DNA from: an uncultured Parabacteroides sp. | GTDB taxonomy: Bacteria; Bacteroidota; Bacteroidia; Bacteroidales; Tannerellaceae | Assembly (NCBI GenBank): GCA_934725305.1 | Contig: CAKVBA010000010.1 | Coordinates: 1 to 64,000, forward strand | Reading direction: 5' to 3' | DNA: 64,000 nt | Part shown: positions 53,602-62,061 of the stretch, piece by piece | Layout: the number at the start of each line of letters is the position of its first letter | Position numbering within the stretch: the first letter of the stretch is position 1 | Translations under genes and position numbers: made by a program | Notes under the pieces: model-generated | Database searches by the model: none | What the model was told of the DNA's origin: nothing | The model's input: only the letters and a program-made list of their open reading frames with translations

Positions 53602-54732
53602 TTATTTTGCCTCTCTTTTCCTCCATTGCGTAGGAGTACAGCCTGCTTTTTCCTTGAACAGTCTGTTGAAATGACTTGGAGACTGGAATCCGGACTTTTC
53701 TGATATTTCAGCAATCGTCAGTTTGGTATTTTCCACAAGCAGGCATTTCGCATAGTCGATACGCAAAACAGTAATCCAGTCACGGAACGTCATGCTGTAG
53801 GTAGTCTTGATATATTCTGAAAGATAGGTGCGGTTGGTATGCAAAAGGTCGGAAAGTTCCATGATGGTAAGTCCGGTACGCACGTATGAGCCAGCATCAA
53901 TCCATTTCTTGATTTTCTCCCCTATTTGGGCATGATAAGACGGTGTTCCCAGTTCCGATATCTTTGGTTGTTCCACTGTACACCGGACTTCTTCTCCTTC
54001 CGAAGTTATTTCGCTTTCCATTGCACACTCGACCCGTTCGTAAAACAGCAGATAGTTCAGATAACAACAAAAGAGGTAAATGTAGAACGGTACAGACGAA
54101 AGAATCCAGATATAAACGTATTCGTCCGGCAGGAAAGTCAACAGTCCGCATCCCACGCCAAATATAATAGCCCACCATGTAAAAATGGAAAGCCACTTGA
54201 TATAAGCGCCTATATCATCTGAATAGGTTTCGTTGAAAATCCTGATGGCCCGGTTATATGCCAAAATAACTCTGCGAGCCCGAACAAATCCATAAATAAC
54301 CAACCATGCAGCCAGAGCAAACTGCGCAATTGTCCGCAAGACTCCTGCCGGAAATAACAGAAGTACGATGCAGGAAAGAATGGAAAAAATTACCCAAAGA
54401 CAGATATGAGTCCGTAACCGACGCTTTGTGATGTAAAAGCGGTCGAGCAGCGTAGTAAAAGCCGAACTGAATAGCCAGTAGCACAGGAAATAGGTGGAAA
54501 GGTTCATCAGTATGGCCGCATCGGCATTCTTGAACCTGATTCCGAAAAAGAAATGCACCGAATAGTTTGTGGCGAGCAGCAGCAGTGCTATGCTCATGAT
54601 CCGTCTGGATCGCAAGTAGTTCTCAAATATGCCTTTCTCCGGTGCCTTGGCAAACAAGAAATAAAAGCCGAAGAATAGCATCAACGGCAGAGCGATACAA
54701 AGCGAGTAGCTATATAATAATAGATCGTTCAT
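53602..54732 (-). CDS. Membrane-anchored AraC-family transcription regulator
   Basis: A 376-aa regulator with about seven N-terminal transmembrane helices (to about residue 235) and a C-terminal AraC-type DNA-binding domain (about 275-375: TIMELSDLLHTNRTYLSEYIK, then LTIAEISEKSGFQSPSHFNRLFKEKAGCTPTQWRK). Such 7TM-HTH proteins are frequent in Bacteroidetes and probably sense an envelope signal directly. The downstream lipoprotein gene and the tandem repeat between them are likely targets. Confidence 0.88.
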   Translation of the reverse strand: MNDLLLYSYSLCIALPLMLFFGFYFLFAKAPEKGIFENYLRSRRIMSIALLLLATNYSVHFFFGIRFKNADAAILMNLSTYFLCYWLFSSAFTTLLDRFYITKRRLRTHICLWVIFSILSCIVLLLFPAGVLRTIAQFALAAWLVIYGFVRARRVILAYNRAIRIFNETYSDDIGAYIKWLSIFTWWAIIFGVGCGLLTFLPDEYVYIWILSSVPFYIYLFCCYLNYLLFYERVECAMESEITSEGEEVRCTVEQPKISELGTPSYHAQIGEKIKKWIDAGSYVRTGLTIMELSDLLHTNRTYLSEYIKTTYSMTFRDWITVLRIDYAKCLLVENTKLTIAEISEKSGFQSPSHFNRLFKEKAGCTPTQWRKREAK

Positions 54733-54858
54733 TTGTTCCCAACAGTTCTAAATCGAATGTAAAAGTACAAAAAATACCGGCATACTATTGTTGTATCTAT
54801 TATTTCATCTCCTTAAATCAGCAAATAGATTAATTCCTCCAGCGGGTTGTTGCGATTA

Positions 54859-55626
54859 TCACCAAATGGGCTGATACTGCTCTTTGGCTGTCTGGCGGTT
54901 CACCCGATTGAAGTGCCACCACTCCGAAAGCAACGAGTGGAAACCGGCTTCGCGCATCACGCTTCGCAGCAACAGGCGGTTCTGCCGTTCGCGCTCCGTC
55001 AAGATTCCTGCCTTTACCATCTCCTGCTCATCGGAGATATGCGCCTCTTTTCCCAAATGATCCACAGCCGTTCCCATCGGCAACGGTTGTCCGGCCTCGT
55101 CCAAGATGCTCACATCAACAGCCAATCCATAGTTGTGCAATCCTCCACCGCGAGCCGGATTAGAGACATAACGGCTTTTTGAGGTGCCTTTCACCACATC
55201 CCACATCTTCTGCTGCACAGACATAGGACGCGCTGCATCATAGACAATCAGGCGATAGCCCGGATGTCTTTGTCTCAACAGTTGCTGTGCCTTCAGCAGA
55301 CTCTTCATGGCCAAAGGATGCAGATAAGCTTCCCGCAAATTGTCATACAAGACCGTTCCCGTGAAGTTGTCGGCCCGTGCATACATCAGGTCTATGGCTA
55401 TCGTACTGTCTTTTTCGGCAATATTTTCCAGCCCCAACGAATCCATATAAAGAGCCATCTTGCTTTTCCCTTGTGCTCCAATATCCTGTGGTCGAAGGGC
55501 AGCCGAAACCTCCCCTATCAGCAAAAGGGATAAACATGCCAGCAGAAACAGATTCACGGCCCGTTGGCACACCTGCTTCAGACAATCCTTCTCTTCGCTT
55601 TTCTCTTGATTCTCTTCGCTCAGCAT
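54859..55626 (-). CDS. M15 family D-Ala-D-Ala dipeptidase (DdpX/VanX-like)
   Basis: Zinc peptidase of 255 aa that splits D-alanyl-D-alanine or trims peptidoglycan peptides. A polar N-terminus precedes a membrane/signal segment (AVNLFLLACLSLLLIGEVSA), so it is exported. Zinc and catalytic motifs are present: LHNYGLAVDVSI (His and Asp ligands of SxHxxGxAxD, with GGL-H in place of S) and EWWHF (catalytic Glu and zinc His). VYDAARPMSVQ holds the conserved Arg. With no van genes nearby, a cell-wall recycling role is more likely than resistance. Confidence 0.9.
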   Translation of the reverse strand: MLSEENQEKSEEKDCLKQVCQRAVNLFLLACLSLLLIGEVSAALRPQDIGAQGKSKMALYMDSLGLENIAEKDSTIAIDLMYARADNFTGTVLYDNLREAYLHPLAMKSLLKAQQLLRQRHPGYRLIVYDAARPMSVQQKMWDVVKGTSKSRYVSNPARGGGLHNYGLAVDVSILDEAGQPLPMGTAVDHLGKEAHISDEQEMVKAGILTERERQNRLLLRSVMREAGFHSLLSEWWHFNRVNRQTAKEQYQPIW

Positions 55627-55672
55627 AACAAAACATGAATGAAATAATGGGATTATTCACTATTTTCCTCTA

Positions 55673-55680
55673 CAAACGTA
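55673..55680 (-). promoter_or_regulatory. -7 box of the M15 peptidase gene
   Basis: Minus-strand tacgtttg (55680-55673), 46 bp before the ATG; no -33 at normal spacing. Confidence 0.35.
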
Positions 55681-55819
55681 TATAATTTCCTGCAAAAACA
55701 GAATCCTTTTTGCCAACAACTCCGCGCCTCTCGCCTATAAGCATACACTTTGAATATCGGAAAGGCAAATTCTCTTTACATAAAAAGAGAGAGAAACGGA
55801 CATTTTATCATATTTTTAT

Positions 55820-55827
55820 TACTTTTG
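55820..55827 (+). promoter_or_regulatory. -7 box of folC
   Basis: tacttttg fits TAnnTTTG, 31 bp before the folC ATG. Confidence 0.4.
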
Positions 55828-55858
55828 TCTCTCTATCTACATAAAATTAAATAGAAAA

Positions 55859-57172
55859 ATGACGTACGAAGAGACATTAGACTATTTATACAATAGTATT
55901 CCCGTGTTCCAGCACAGTGGCGCTTCGGCCTACAAACCCGGATTGGGAACCACTATTGCTCTGGATGATTATTTAGGTAATCCACATCACGCATACCGCA
56001 CCATTCATGTGGCCGGAACCAATGGTAAAGGATCAACCAGTCATCTGCTGGCTGCCATCCTGAAGCAATCGGGTTACAAAGTGGGGCTCTATACCTCGCC
56101 TCATTTAGTGGACTTTAGAGAACGTATCCGCGTGAACGGGAAGATGATTTCTAAAAAATATGTGATCGACTTTGTAGAGCGCCATCGCAGCTTCTTTGAA
56201 CCTCTTCATCCCTCATTCTTTGAGCTGACATCCAGCATGGCTTTTGACTATTTCAAGAAGGAGAAGGTTGATTTTGCCATCATCGAAGTGGGCTTGGGCG
56301 GACGGCTCGACAGTACCAACATCATCTCTCCCATCTTGAGTATCATCACCAACATCAGCCTGGATCATACCCAGTTCCTGGGCAATAGCGAAGAGCAGAT
56401 TGCTTCGGAAAAGGCGGGCATCATCAAGAAAGAGGTTCCGGTTGTGGTGGGTGAAGTCTATAAAGAGAGTGTGGCAAAGGTCTTCAGCGATACGGCCGAA
56501 AAGGTCGGTACAACGCTCTGCTTTGCCCAGCAGACAGATGTGTTGCCCCAAGCAACGCTGATGGACAACGGTACCTGGAGCTTCGAGTCGGCCGACTACG
56601 GAAAGCTACAGGGCGAATTGGGCGGCATGGTTCAGTGTAAGAACGCACAGACCGTCTTGACCGCTCTGCGCATCCTGAATGATAACTATCAGTTGAATAT
56701 CCCACAACAGGCCGTGCAAGAGGGTTTTGCCCAAGTGGTTGAGCTAACCGGACTGATGGGCCGCTGGCAGAAGTTGCAACAGAGACCGATGGTCGTCTGT
56801 GACACCGGACACAATGTGGGCGGCTGGGACTATCTGAACAAGCAGTTGCAGACCGAGGCCAAACAACACAGCAAACTATGGATGATTGTGGGCATGGTGA
56901 ATGATAAAGATATCAATGGCGTATTGGCTCTTATGCCGAAAGAGGCTCATTACCTATTCACACAAGCCTCTATCACTCGCGCTCTTCCGGCCGATGAGTT
57001 TGCCACTCTGGCCGGTCATCACGGTCTAAAAGGCTCTATCTGCAACAGCGTGAAAGAGGCTGTGACAACGGCATTGGCCCAAGCCGGCGAAGAGGATATG
57101 ATCTTTATTGGCGGAAGCACCTTTATTGTGGCAGAGGCTATTCCTCTTTTCCTCCCGGATATAGACAAATAA
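55859..57172 (+). CDS. folC: Folylpolyglutamate/dihydrofolate synthase
   Basis: Adds glutamate to dihydropteroate and to folates. The 437-aa product has the Mur-ligase-like ATP site HVAGTNGKGSTSHLLAAIL (about 57-75), YTSPHLVDFRERIRVNG, EVGLGGRLDSTNII and DHTQFLGNSEEQIASEKAGI, all diagnostic. The C-terminal domain has VCDTGHNVGGWDYL. It is the first of four same-strand genes (MFS, ispE, S9). Confidence 0.96.
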   Translation: MTYEETLDYLYNSIPVFQHSGASAYKPGLGTTIALDDYLGNPHHAYRTIHVAGTNGKGSTSHLLAAILKQSGYKVGLYTSPHLVDFRERIRVNGKMISKKYVIDFVERHRSFFEPLHPSFFELTSSMAFDYFKKEKVDFAIIEVGLGGRLDSTNIISPILSIITNISLDHTQFLGNSEEQIASEKAGIIKKEVPVVVGEVYKESVAKVFSDTAEKVGTTLCFAQQTDVLPQATLMDNGTWSFESADYGKLQGELGGMVQCKNAQTVLTALRILNDNYQLNIPQQAVQEGFAQVVELTGLMGRWQKLQQRPMVVCDTGHNVGGWDYLNKQLQTEAKQHSKLWMIVGMVNDKDINGVLALMPKEAHYLFTQASITRALPADEFATLAGHHGLKGSICNSVKEAVTTALAQAGEEDMIFIGGSTFIVAEAIPLFLPDIDK

Positions 57173-57201
57173 CAAACTTTTCTAATTAACAATTTAATAT
57201 C

Positions 57202-58560
57202 ATGACAGAACGTATTCAAATGAAATTGAGTGAATCGAAAGCGGCACGATGGACAGCCTTGGCCATTGTCGCTTTCACGATGTTGTGCGGTTACTTCCTG
57301 ACAGATGTGATGTCACCGCTTAAACCTATGTTGGAAGAAGAGCTGCAATGGAGCAGTACCGACTTCGGCTTCTTTACCAGTGCCTATGGTTGGTTTAATG
57401 TATTCTTCCTGATGTTGATTTTCGGAGGAATGATCCTCGACAAGATGGGTGTACGCTTCACCGGCTTGGGCTCTTGCCTGTTGATGCTGGGCGGTTGTGC
57501 CATCAAGTATGCAGCCGTGGCCGGTTTTATCGGTACTGAAGGTGTGATTTTTGGCTGGAAAGCTCAGGTTGTATATGCCTCTATCGGTTATGCCATCTTT
57601 GGCGTGGGCGTTGAGATTGCCGGTATCACCGTATCTAAGATCATCGTCAAATGGTTTAAGGGCAAAGAGTTGGCATTGGCTATGGGTCTTGAAATGGCCA
57701 CTGCACGTATCGGTACGATGTTGGCTATGGCTATTACCGTTCCGTTTGCCAAAGCATTCGAAAGCGTATCGGCTCCGGTATTGCTTTGCTTGATCATGCT
57801 TTGTATCGGTACCATCTCGTTCATGGTCTATTGCGTAATGGACCGCAAGCTGGATGCTTCAGCCGGTACAGAAGAGAAGGAAGAAGAAGATCCCTTCCGC
57901 ATGTCAGATGTGTTCCTGATCATCAAGAACAAAGGTTTCTGGTTGATCGCTCTGCTTTGCGTATTGTTCTATTCAGCCGTATTCCCCTTCTTGAAATATG
58001 CAACCGACTTGATGGTCAATAAATATAATGTAGAACAGGAGCTGGCCGGATTCATCCCGAGTCTGTTGCCGTTGGGTACTTTGTTCTTGACTCCGTTCTT
58101 CGGAAACCTCTACGACCGCAAGGGTAAAGGTGCAACTATCATGATGATCGGTGCTATTATGCTGATCGGTGTTCACCTGTTGTTTACATTACCGATCCTA
58201 AACGAATGGTGGTTTGCCACTTTAGTTATGATTGTATTGGGTATTGCCTTCTCGTTGGTTCCGTCAGCTATGTGGCCTTCTGTTCCGAAGATTATCCCGG
58301 AAAAGCAGTTAGGTACAGCTTATGCCCTGATCTTCTGGGTACAGAACTGGGGATTGATGGGTGTTCCGGCTCTGATCGGTTGGGTATTGGATAGCTATTG
58401 CAAGCTTGACAACACTGCTGGTGGTCCGGCATACGACTACACCATTCCGATGGCAATCTTCACCTGCTTCGGCATTGTGGCTCTGTTTATCGCCCTTCTG
58501 CTGAAACGCGAAGACCGCGTGAAAGGTTATGGTTTGGAATTGCCTAACATCAAGAACTAA
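57202..58560 (+). CDS. Major facilitator superfamily transporter
   Basis: A 452-aa, 12-helix transporter. The loop after helix 2 reads GGMILDKMGVRFTG, and a basic central loop follows helix 6 (about 212-235, KLDASAGTEEKEEEDPF). FGNLYDRKGKGATIM is the second conserved MFS loop. The start at 57202 or the Met six codons later are both possible. Substrate is not evident; the position after folC hints at, but does not prove, a folate or anion substrate. Confidence 0.88.
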   Translation: MTERIQMKLSESKAARWTALAIVAFTMLCGYFLTDVMSPLKPMLEEELQWSSTDFGFFTSAYGWFNVFFLMLIFGGMILDKMGVRFTGLGSCLLMLGGCAIKYAAVAGFIGTEGVIFGWKAQVVYASIGYAIFGVGVEIAGITVSKIIVKWFKGKELALAMGLEMATARIGTMLAMAITVPFAKAFESVSAPVLLCLIMLCIGTISFMVYCVMDRKLDASAGTEEKEEEDPFRMSDVFLIIKNKGFWLIALLCVLFYSAVFPFLKYATDLMVNKYNVEQELAGFIPSLLPLGTLFLTPFFGNLYDRKGKGATIMMIGAIMLIGVHLLFTLPILNEWWFATLVMIVLGIAFSLVPSAMWPSVPKIIPEKQLGTAYALIFWVQNWGLMGVPALIGWVLDSYCKLDNTAGGPAYDYTIPMAIFTCFGIVALFIALLLKREDRVKGYGLELPNIKN

Positions 58561-58586
58561 AGATTACTCTAAAGCGACCATTCCGT

Positions 58587-59399
58587 ATGATTTGTTTTCC
58601 GAATGCAAAAATCAATCTGGGACTGAACATTGTCAGCAAACGTCCTGATGGCTATCACAACCTGGAGACGGTGTTCTATCCGATTCCGGTCACGGATGTG
58701 CTGGAAATCGTAGAGGCTGATCAGTTTTCATTTGCCCAGACAGGAATACCGGTGGATGCGCCTGTTGAAAGCAACCTGGTTGTAAAGGCCATCCGCCAAT
58801 TAGAGCAAAAGCATCGTGTGCCTCCGTTGGAGGTACACCTGCTCAAAGCTATTCCCTTTGGTGCCGGATTGGGTGGCGGTTCTGCAGATGCCGCATTCAT
58901 GCTGAAACTGATCAATCAGCTTTGCGACCTCCGCCTGACAGACGATGAGTTGGAAGAAGAGGCTTCGCACATCGGAGCCGATTGTCCTTTCTTTATTCGC
59001 AACAAACCGGTCTTTGCCACAGGCACAGGTAACTTGTTTGAGCCGGTGAACTTATCGCTCAAGGGTTATCACCTCTGCTTAGTGAAGCCAGACATTGCCG
59101 TCTCAACCCGCGAAGCCTATTCAATGGTGACACCGAAACAACCCGAGTTGTCGCTCAAAGAGATTATCCAAAAACCTATAGCCGAATGGCGAGACACGAT
59201 GGTCAACGATTTCGAGGCCAGTGTGTTCCCCCTATATCCGGCCATTGAAGAAATCAAACAGCAGCTCTATGATGCCGGCGCACTCTATGCTTCAATGTCG
59301 GGATCGGGCTCTTCCCTCTTTGGCATCTTCGAGAATGCCACTCATTTCAAAGAACAACAACTCTTCCCCAACTGCTTTGTTTGGGAAGGCAAACTTTAA
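58587..59399 (+). CDS. ispE: 4-diphosphocytidyl-2-C-methyl-D-erythritol kinase
   Basis: GHMP kinase of the MEP isoprenoid pathway, 270 aa. It starts ICFPNAKINLGLNIVSKRPDGYHNLETVF (catalytic-region Lys and His). The ATP-binding loop is PFGAGLGGGSADAAF (about 91-105), the Asp of GADCPFF is the likely base, and the C-terminal motif is MSGSGSSLFGIF. It lies 26 bp after the MFS gene and 12 bp before the S9 peptidase. Confidence 0.96.
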   Translation: MICFPNAKINLGLNIVSKRPDGYHNLETVFYPIPVTDVLEIVEADQFSFAQTGIPVDAPVESNLVVKAIRQLEQKHRVPPLEVHLLKAIPFGAGLGGGSADAAFMLKLINQLCDLRLTDDELEEEASHIGADCPFFIRNKPVFATGTGNLFEPVNLSLKGYHLCLVKPDIAVSTREAYSMVTPKQPELSLKEIIQKPIAEWRDTMVNDFEASVFPLYPAIEEIKQQLYDAGALYASMSGSGSSLFGIFENATHFKEQQLFPNCFVWEGKL

Positions 59400-59411
59400 A
59401 TACATCATACT

Positions 59412-61907
59412 ATGAAACACACAAAGACAAACCTGATTGCGGCTCTTCTGCTCTCAGCCTTCTCGCTGTATGCAGCAGATGATGTGAAAGTGATGCAATA
59501 CAGACATGCAGGTCCGTTCCCCGTGAATGCTCCTGTTCAGTGTGACGAACTGAATGTCAATGGCAAGCCTTTCGAAGTGAAAAACCTGCTCAAATCGTCG
59601 TTATCGGAAGATAAAGCCTTCCAGAATGCCTCAGTCGTGAATGCAGATGCAAATGGTACTCTCACCTTTGCTGCTCCACAGAAGGGTTATGCACTGCATC
59701 TGTTCTCATTCTATCTGGACAGCGAACGCTATACCAAAGGAAAACTGGAGATTACTGCTCCCGGACTGTTCGAGGTCTATCTCAATGGTAAGAAGATCAA
59801 TGCCAATGCCGATATCACACTGGAACCGCTTCGCTATCAGGTGACGGTTAAGTATCTGGCCACAGCCGACGACGCCGGCAAGACCTCTCTGAAGGCTGTA
59901 TTCAAAACAGATGCAGATAGCAAAGTTATTGCCACAACCCAACTGGAACATCGTTACACCTTGAGAGATGTGATGGAAGGCAGAGATATTCGTGGTGTGA
60001 AGGTTTCGCCTAACGGTAAATATGCGCTTGTCAGATATGCAAACCAGTATGATAGCAACAAGAGCGACTCTTGGTGTGAACTGATTGATGCGGCAACAGG
60101 TCGTCTGTTGCGCCACGACAATGGTGCACTGATGCAGTCTTCATGGATGCCCAAAAGCAGTAAGCTCTATTATACTCGCAAAGGATTGAAAGGCACAGAG
60201 CTGGTGACTGTCGATCCGGCAACGATGCAGGAAGAGGTGTTGACTAAAGATCTGCCGGACGGCAGTTTCAGCTTCTCTCCCGACGAAACCTGCCTTTTCT
60301 ACAGAGTCTATGAAAGAGGCCCGAAAGAAGATCCGGAGATTATCCGTGTGTTGGAACCGCAAGACCGTTTGGGCGGCTTCCGTAACCGCTCACTTATCTG
60401 GCGCTACGACTTGAGAACAGGTGTCTTCGAACAGTTGACTTTCGGTCATAACAGTACCTCAATCAATGACATCAGTGCCGATGGCAAACGAATGTTGTTC
60501 AGCACAGGTGAATGGGATTATACCTCTGTTCCCTTCTCTCGTAACAACCTGTATTGCCTCGATCTGCAAACATTGAAAGTAGATACCATTTGGGAAAAAG
60601 CAAGCTATATCAACCATGCACAGTTCTCGCCCGATGGTAAACAGCTGTTGGTTTCAACGGCTCCGGCAGCCTTCGACGGCATCGGCCTGAACATCAAGAA
60701 AGGACAGATTGCAAGCACATACGACGGACAGCTGTTCCTCTATGACCTGGCAAGCAAAAAGGCAACTCCGCTCACCAAGACATTCAACCCTAACGTGATG
60801 AATGCCACTTGGAATGCGTTGGACAACCAGATCTATCTGATTGGCGAAGATAAAGACTATGTCCGTTTCTATCGTTGCAATCCGGCTAACGGCGAGATTA
60901 AGTTACTGAAGACTTCTGAAGACATCTTCTCAAGCTTCTCTATGGCTAAAGAGACTCCGATTCTTTATTACTATGGACAGAGTGCTTCGAATGCCAACCG
61001 CCTGTATGCCTATAACTATCAGACCGAAGAGGAAAAACTTATCGACGACATCTCGGCCGATAAGCTGAAAGATATCGAGCTGGGCGAAGTACACGAATGG
61101 AACTTCCAGGCAAAAGACGGTACTACTATTCAGGGCCGCTATTATCTGCCTCCTCATTTCGATCCGGCCAAGAAATATCCGATGGTTGTTCACTATTACG
61201 GCGGAGCTACACCAACCACACGTATGCTGGAAGGCCGCTATGCCAGCCATATCTATGCTGCACAAGGTTATGTTGTCTATATCATCAACCCGAGTGGAAC
61301 AACCGGTTATGGACAAGAATTCTCTGCCCGCCACGTGAATGCCTGGGGTATTCGTACAGCTGACGAGATTATCATGGGAACCAAGCTGTTCTGCAAAGAG
61401 CATTCCTTTGTGGATGCCAAACGTATCGGTTGTATCGGTGCCAGCTACGGTGGTTTCATGACGCAATATCTGCAGACAAAGACCGATATCTTTGCTGCTG
61501 CCATCAGCCACGCCGGTATCAGTACGCTGAGTAGTTACTGGGGTGAAGGTTATTGGGGCTACACCTATTGCTCAACAGCCAACACCAACTCTTATCCATG
61601 GAATGCTCCCGATCTGTTCACCAAGCAGAGTCCGCTCTACAATGCCGACAAAATCAACACACCGCTGTTGCTTCTTCATGGTAATGTAGATACCAATGTG
61701 CCTATTGGAGAAAGTATCCAGATGTTTGCAGCTATGAAGATCTTGGGCAAGAACTGCGAGTTCGTTCAAGTTGACGGTCAGGATCACCACATCTTGGATT
61801 ATAGTAAACGTACAAAATGGCAGAACACTATCTTCGCTTGGTTTGCTAAATGGCTGAAAGACCAGCCGGAATGGTGGGATACTCTTTATCCGAAACCAAC
61901 GCTGTAG
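59412..61907 (+). CDS. S9 family dipeptidyl-peptidase-like serine peptidase
   Basis: Exported 831-aa peptidase with signal peptide ending near LYAAD. A beta-propeller-like middle (about 190-560) carries repeated SPNGKYALV, SPDETCLFY and SPDGKQLLV motifs. The C-terminal hydrolase domain has GASYGGF (Ser678), HGNVDTNVP (Asp) and DGQDHHILD (His), as in DPP-IV/acylaminoacyl peptidase relatives. It probably trims dipeptides in the periplasm, complementing the glutamyl-type enzyme at 5.5 kb. A family T terminator follows. Confidence 0.93.
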   Translation: MKHTKTNLIAALLLSAFSLYAADDVKVMQYRHAGPFPVNAPVQCDELNVNGKPFEVKNLLKSSLSEDKAFQNASVVNADANGTLTFAAPQKGYALHLFSFYLDSERYTKGKLEITAPGLFEVYLNGKKINANADITLEPLRYQVTVKYLATADDAGKTSLKAVFKTDADSKVIATTQLEHRYTLRDVMEGRDIRGVKVSPNGKYALVRYANQYDSNKSDSWCELIDAATGRLLRHDNGALMQSSWMPKSSKLYYTRKGLKGTELVTVDPATMQEEVLTKDLPDGSFSFSPDETCLFYRVYERGPKEDPEIIRVLEPQDRLGGFRNRSLIWRYDLRTGVFEQLTFGHNSTSINDISADGKRMLFSTGEWDYTSVPFSRNNLYCLDLQTLKVDTIWEKASYINHAQFSPDGKQLLVSTAPAAFDGIGLNIKKGQIASTYDGQLFLYDLASKKATPLTKTFNPNVMNATWNALDNQIYLIGEDKDYVRFYRCNPANGEIKLLKTSEDIFSSFSMAKETPILYYYGQSASNANRLYAYNYQTEEEKLIDDISADKLKDIELGEVHEWNFQAKDGTTIQGRYYLPPHFDPAKKYPMVVHYYGGATPTTRMLEGRYASHIYAAQGYVVYIINPSGTTGYGQEFSARHVNAWGIRTADEIIMGTKLFCKEHSFVDAKRIGCIGASYGGFMTQYLQTKTDIFAAAISHAGISTLSSYWGEGYWGYTYCSTANTNSYPWNAPDLFTKQSPLYNADKINTPLLLLHGNVDTNVPIGESIQMFAAMKILGKNCEFVQVDGQDHHILDYSKRTKWQNTIFAWFAKWLKDQPEWWDTLYPKPTL

Positions 61908-61927
61908 TTTGATAGGATAAACCAACA

Positions 61928-61968
61928 AAGGGGCTGCGTCAAAAGGAGATGTTTTGATGCAGCCCTTA
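61928..61968. terminator. Hairpin terminator (family T)
   Basis: aggggctgcgtcaaaa pairs with ttttgatgcagcccttaa around ggagatg, 20 bp after the peptidase stop codon. Confidence 0.8.
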
Positions 61969-62048
61969 ATCGTATGTTATGAATAAACCCAAGGCTTTTC
62001 ATTTCAACCTTTTCCCCATTGCCCTCACCATATTCCACCCTTTTTCTG

Positions 62049-62056
62049 TACCTTTG
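62049..62056 (+). promoter_or_regulatory. -7 box at the start of the YgiQ gene
   Basis: tacctttg ends only 5 bp before the first ATG (62062) and 8 bp before the second (62065). If it is used, transcription starts at or next to the start codon, making a leaderless or nearly leaderless message. Confidence 0.4.
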
Positions 62057-62061
62057 CTCCC

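Noticed and set aside
54859..55626. Vancomycin-resistance cluster based on the VanX-like peptidase
   Set aside because: No vanH, vanA or regulatory genes; neighbours are folC and an AraC-type regulator, so a cell-wall role is simpler.
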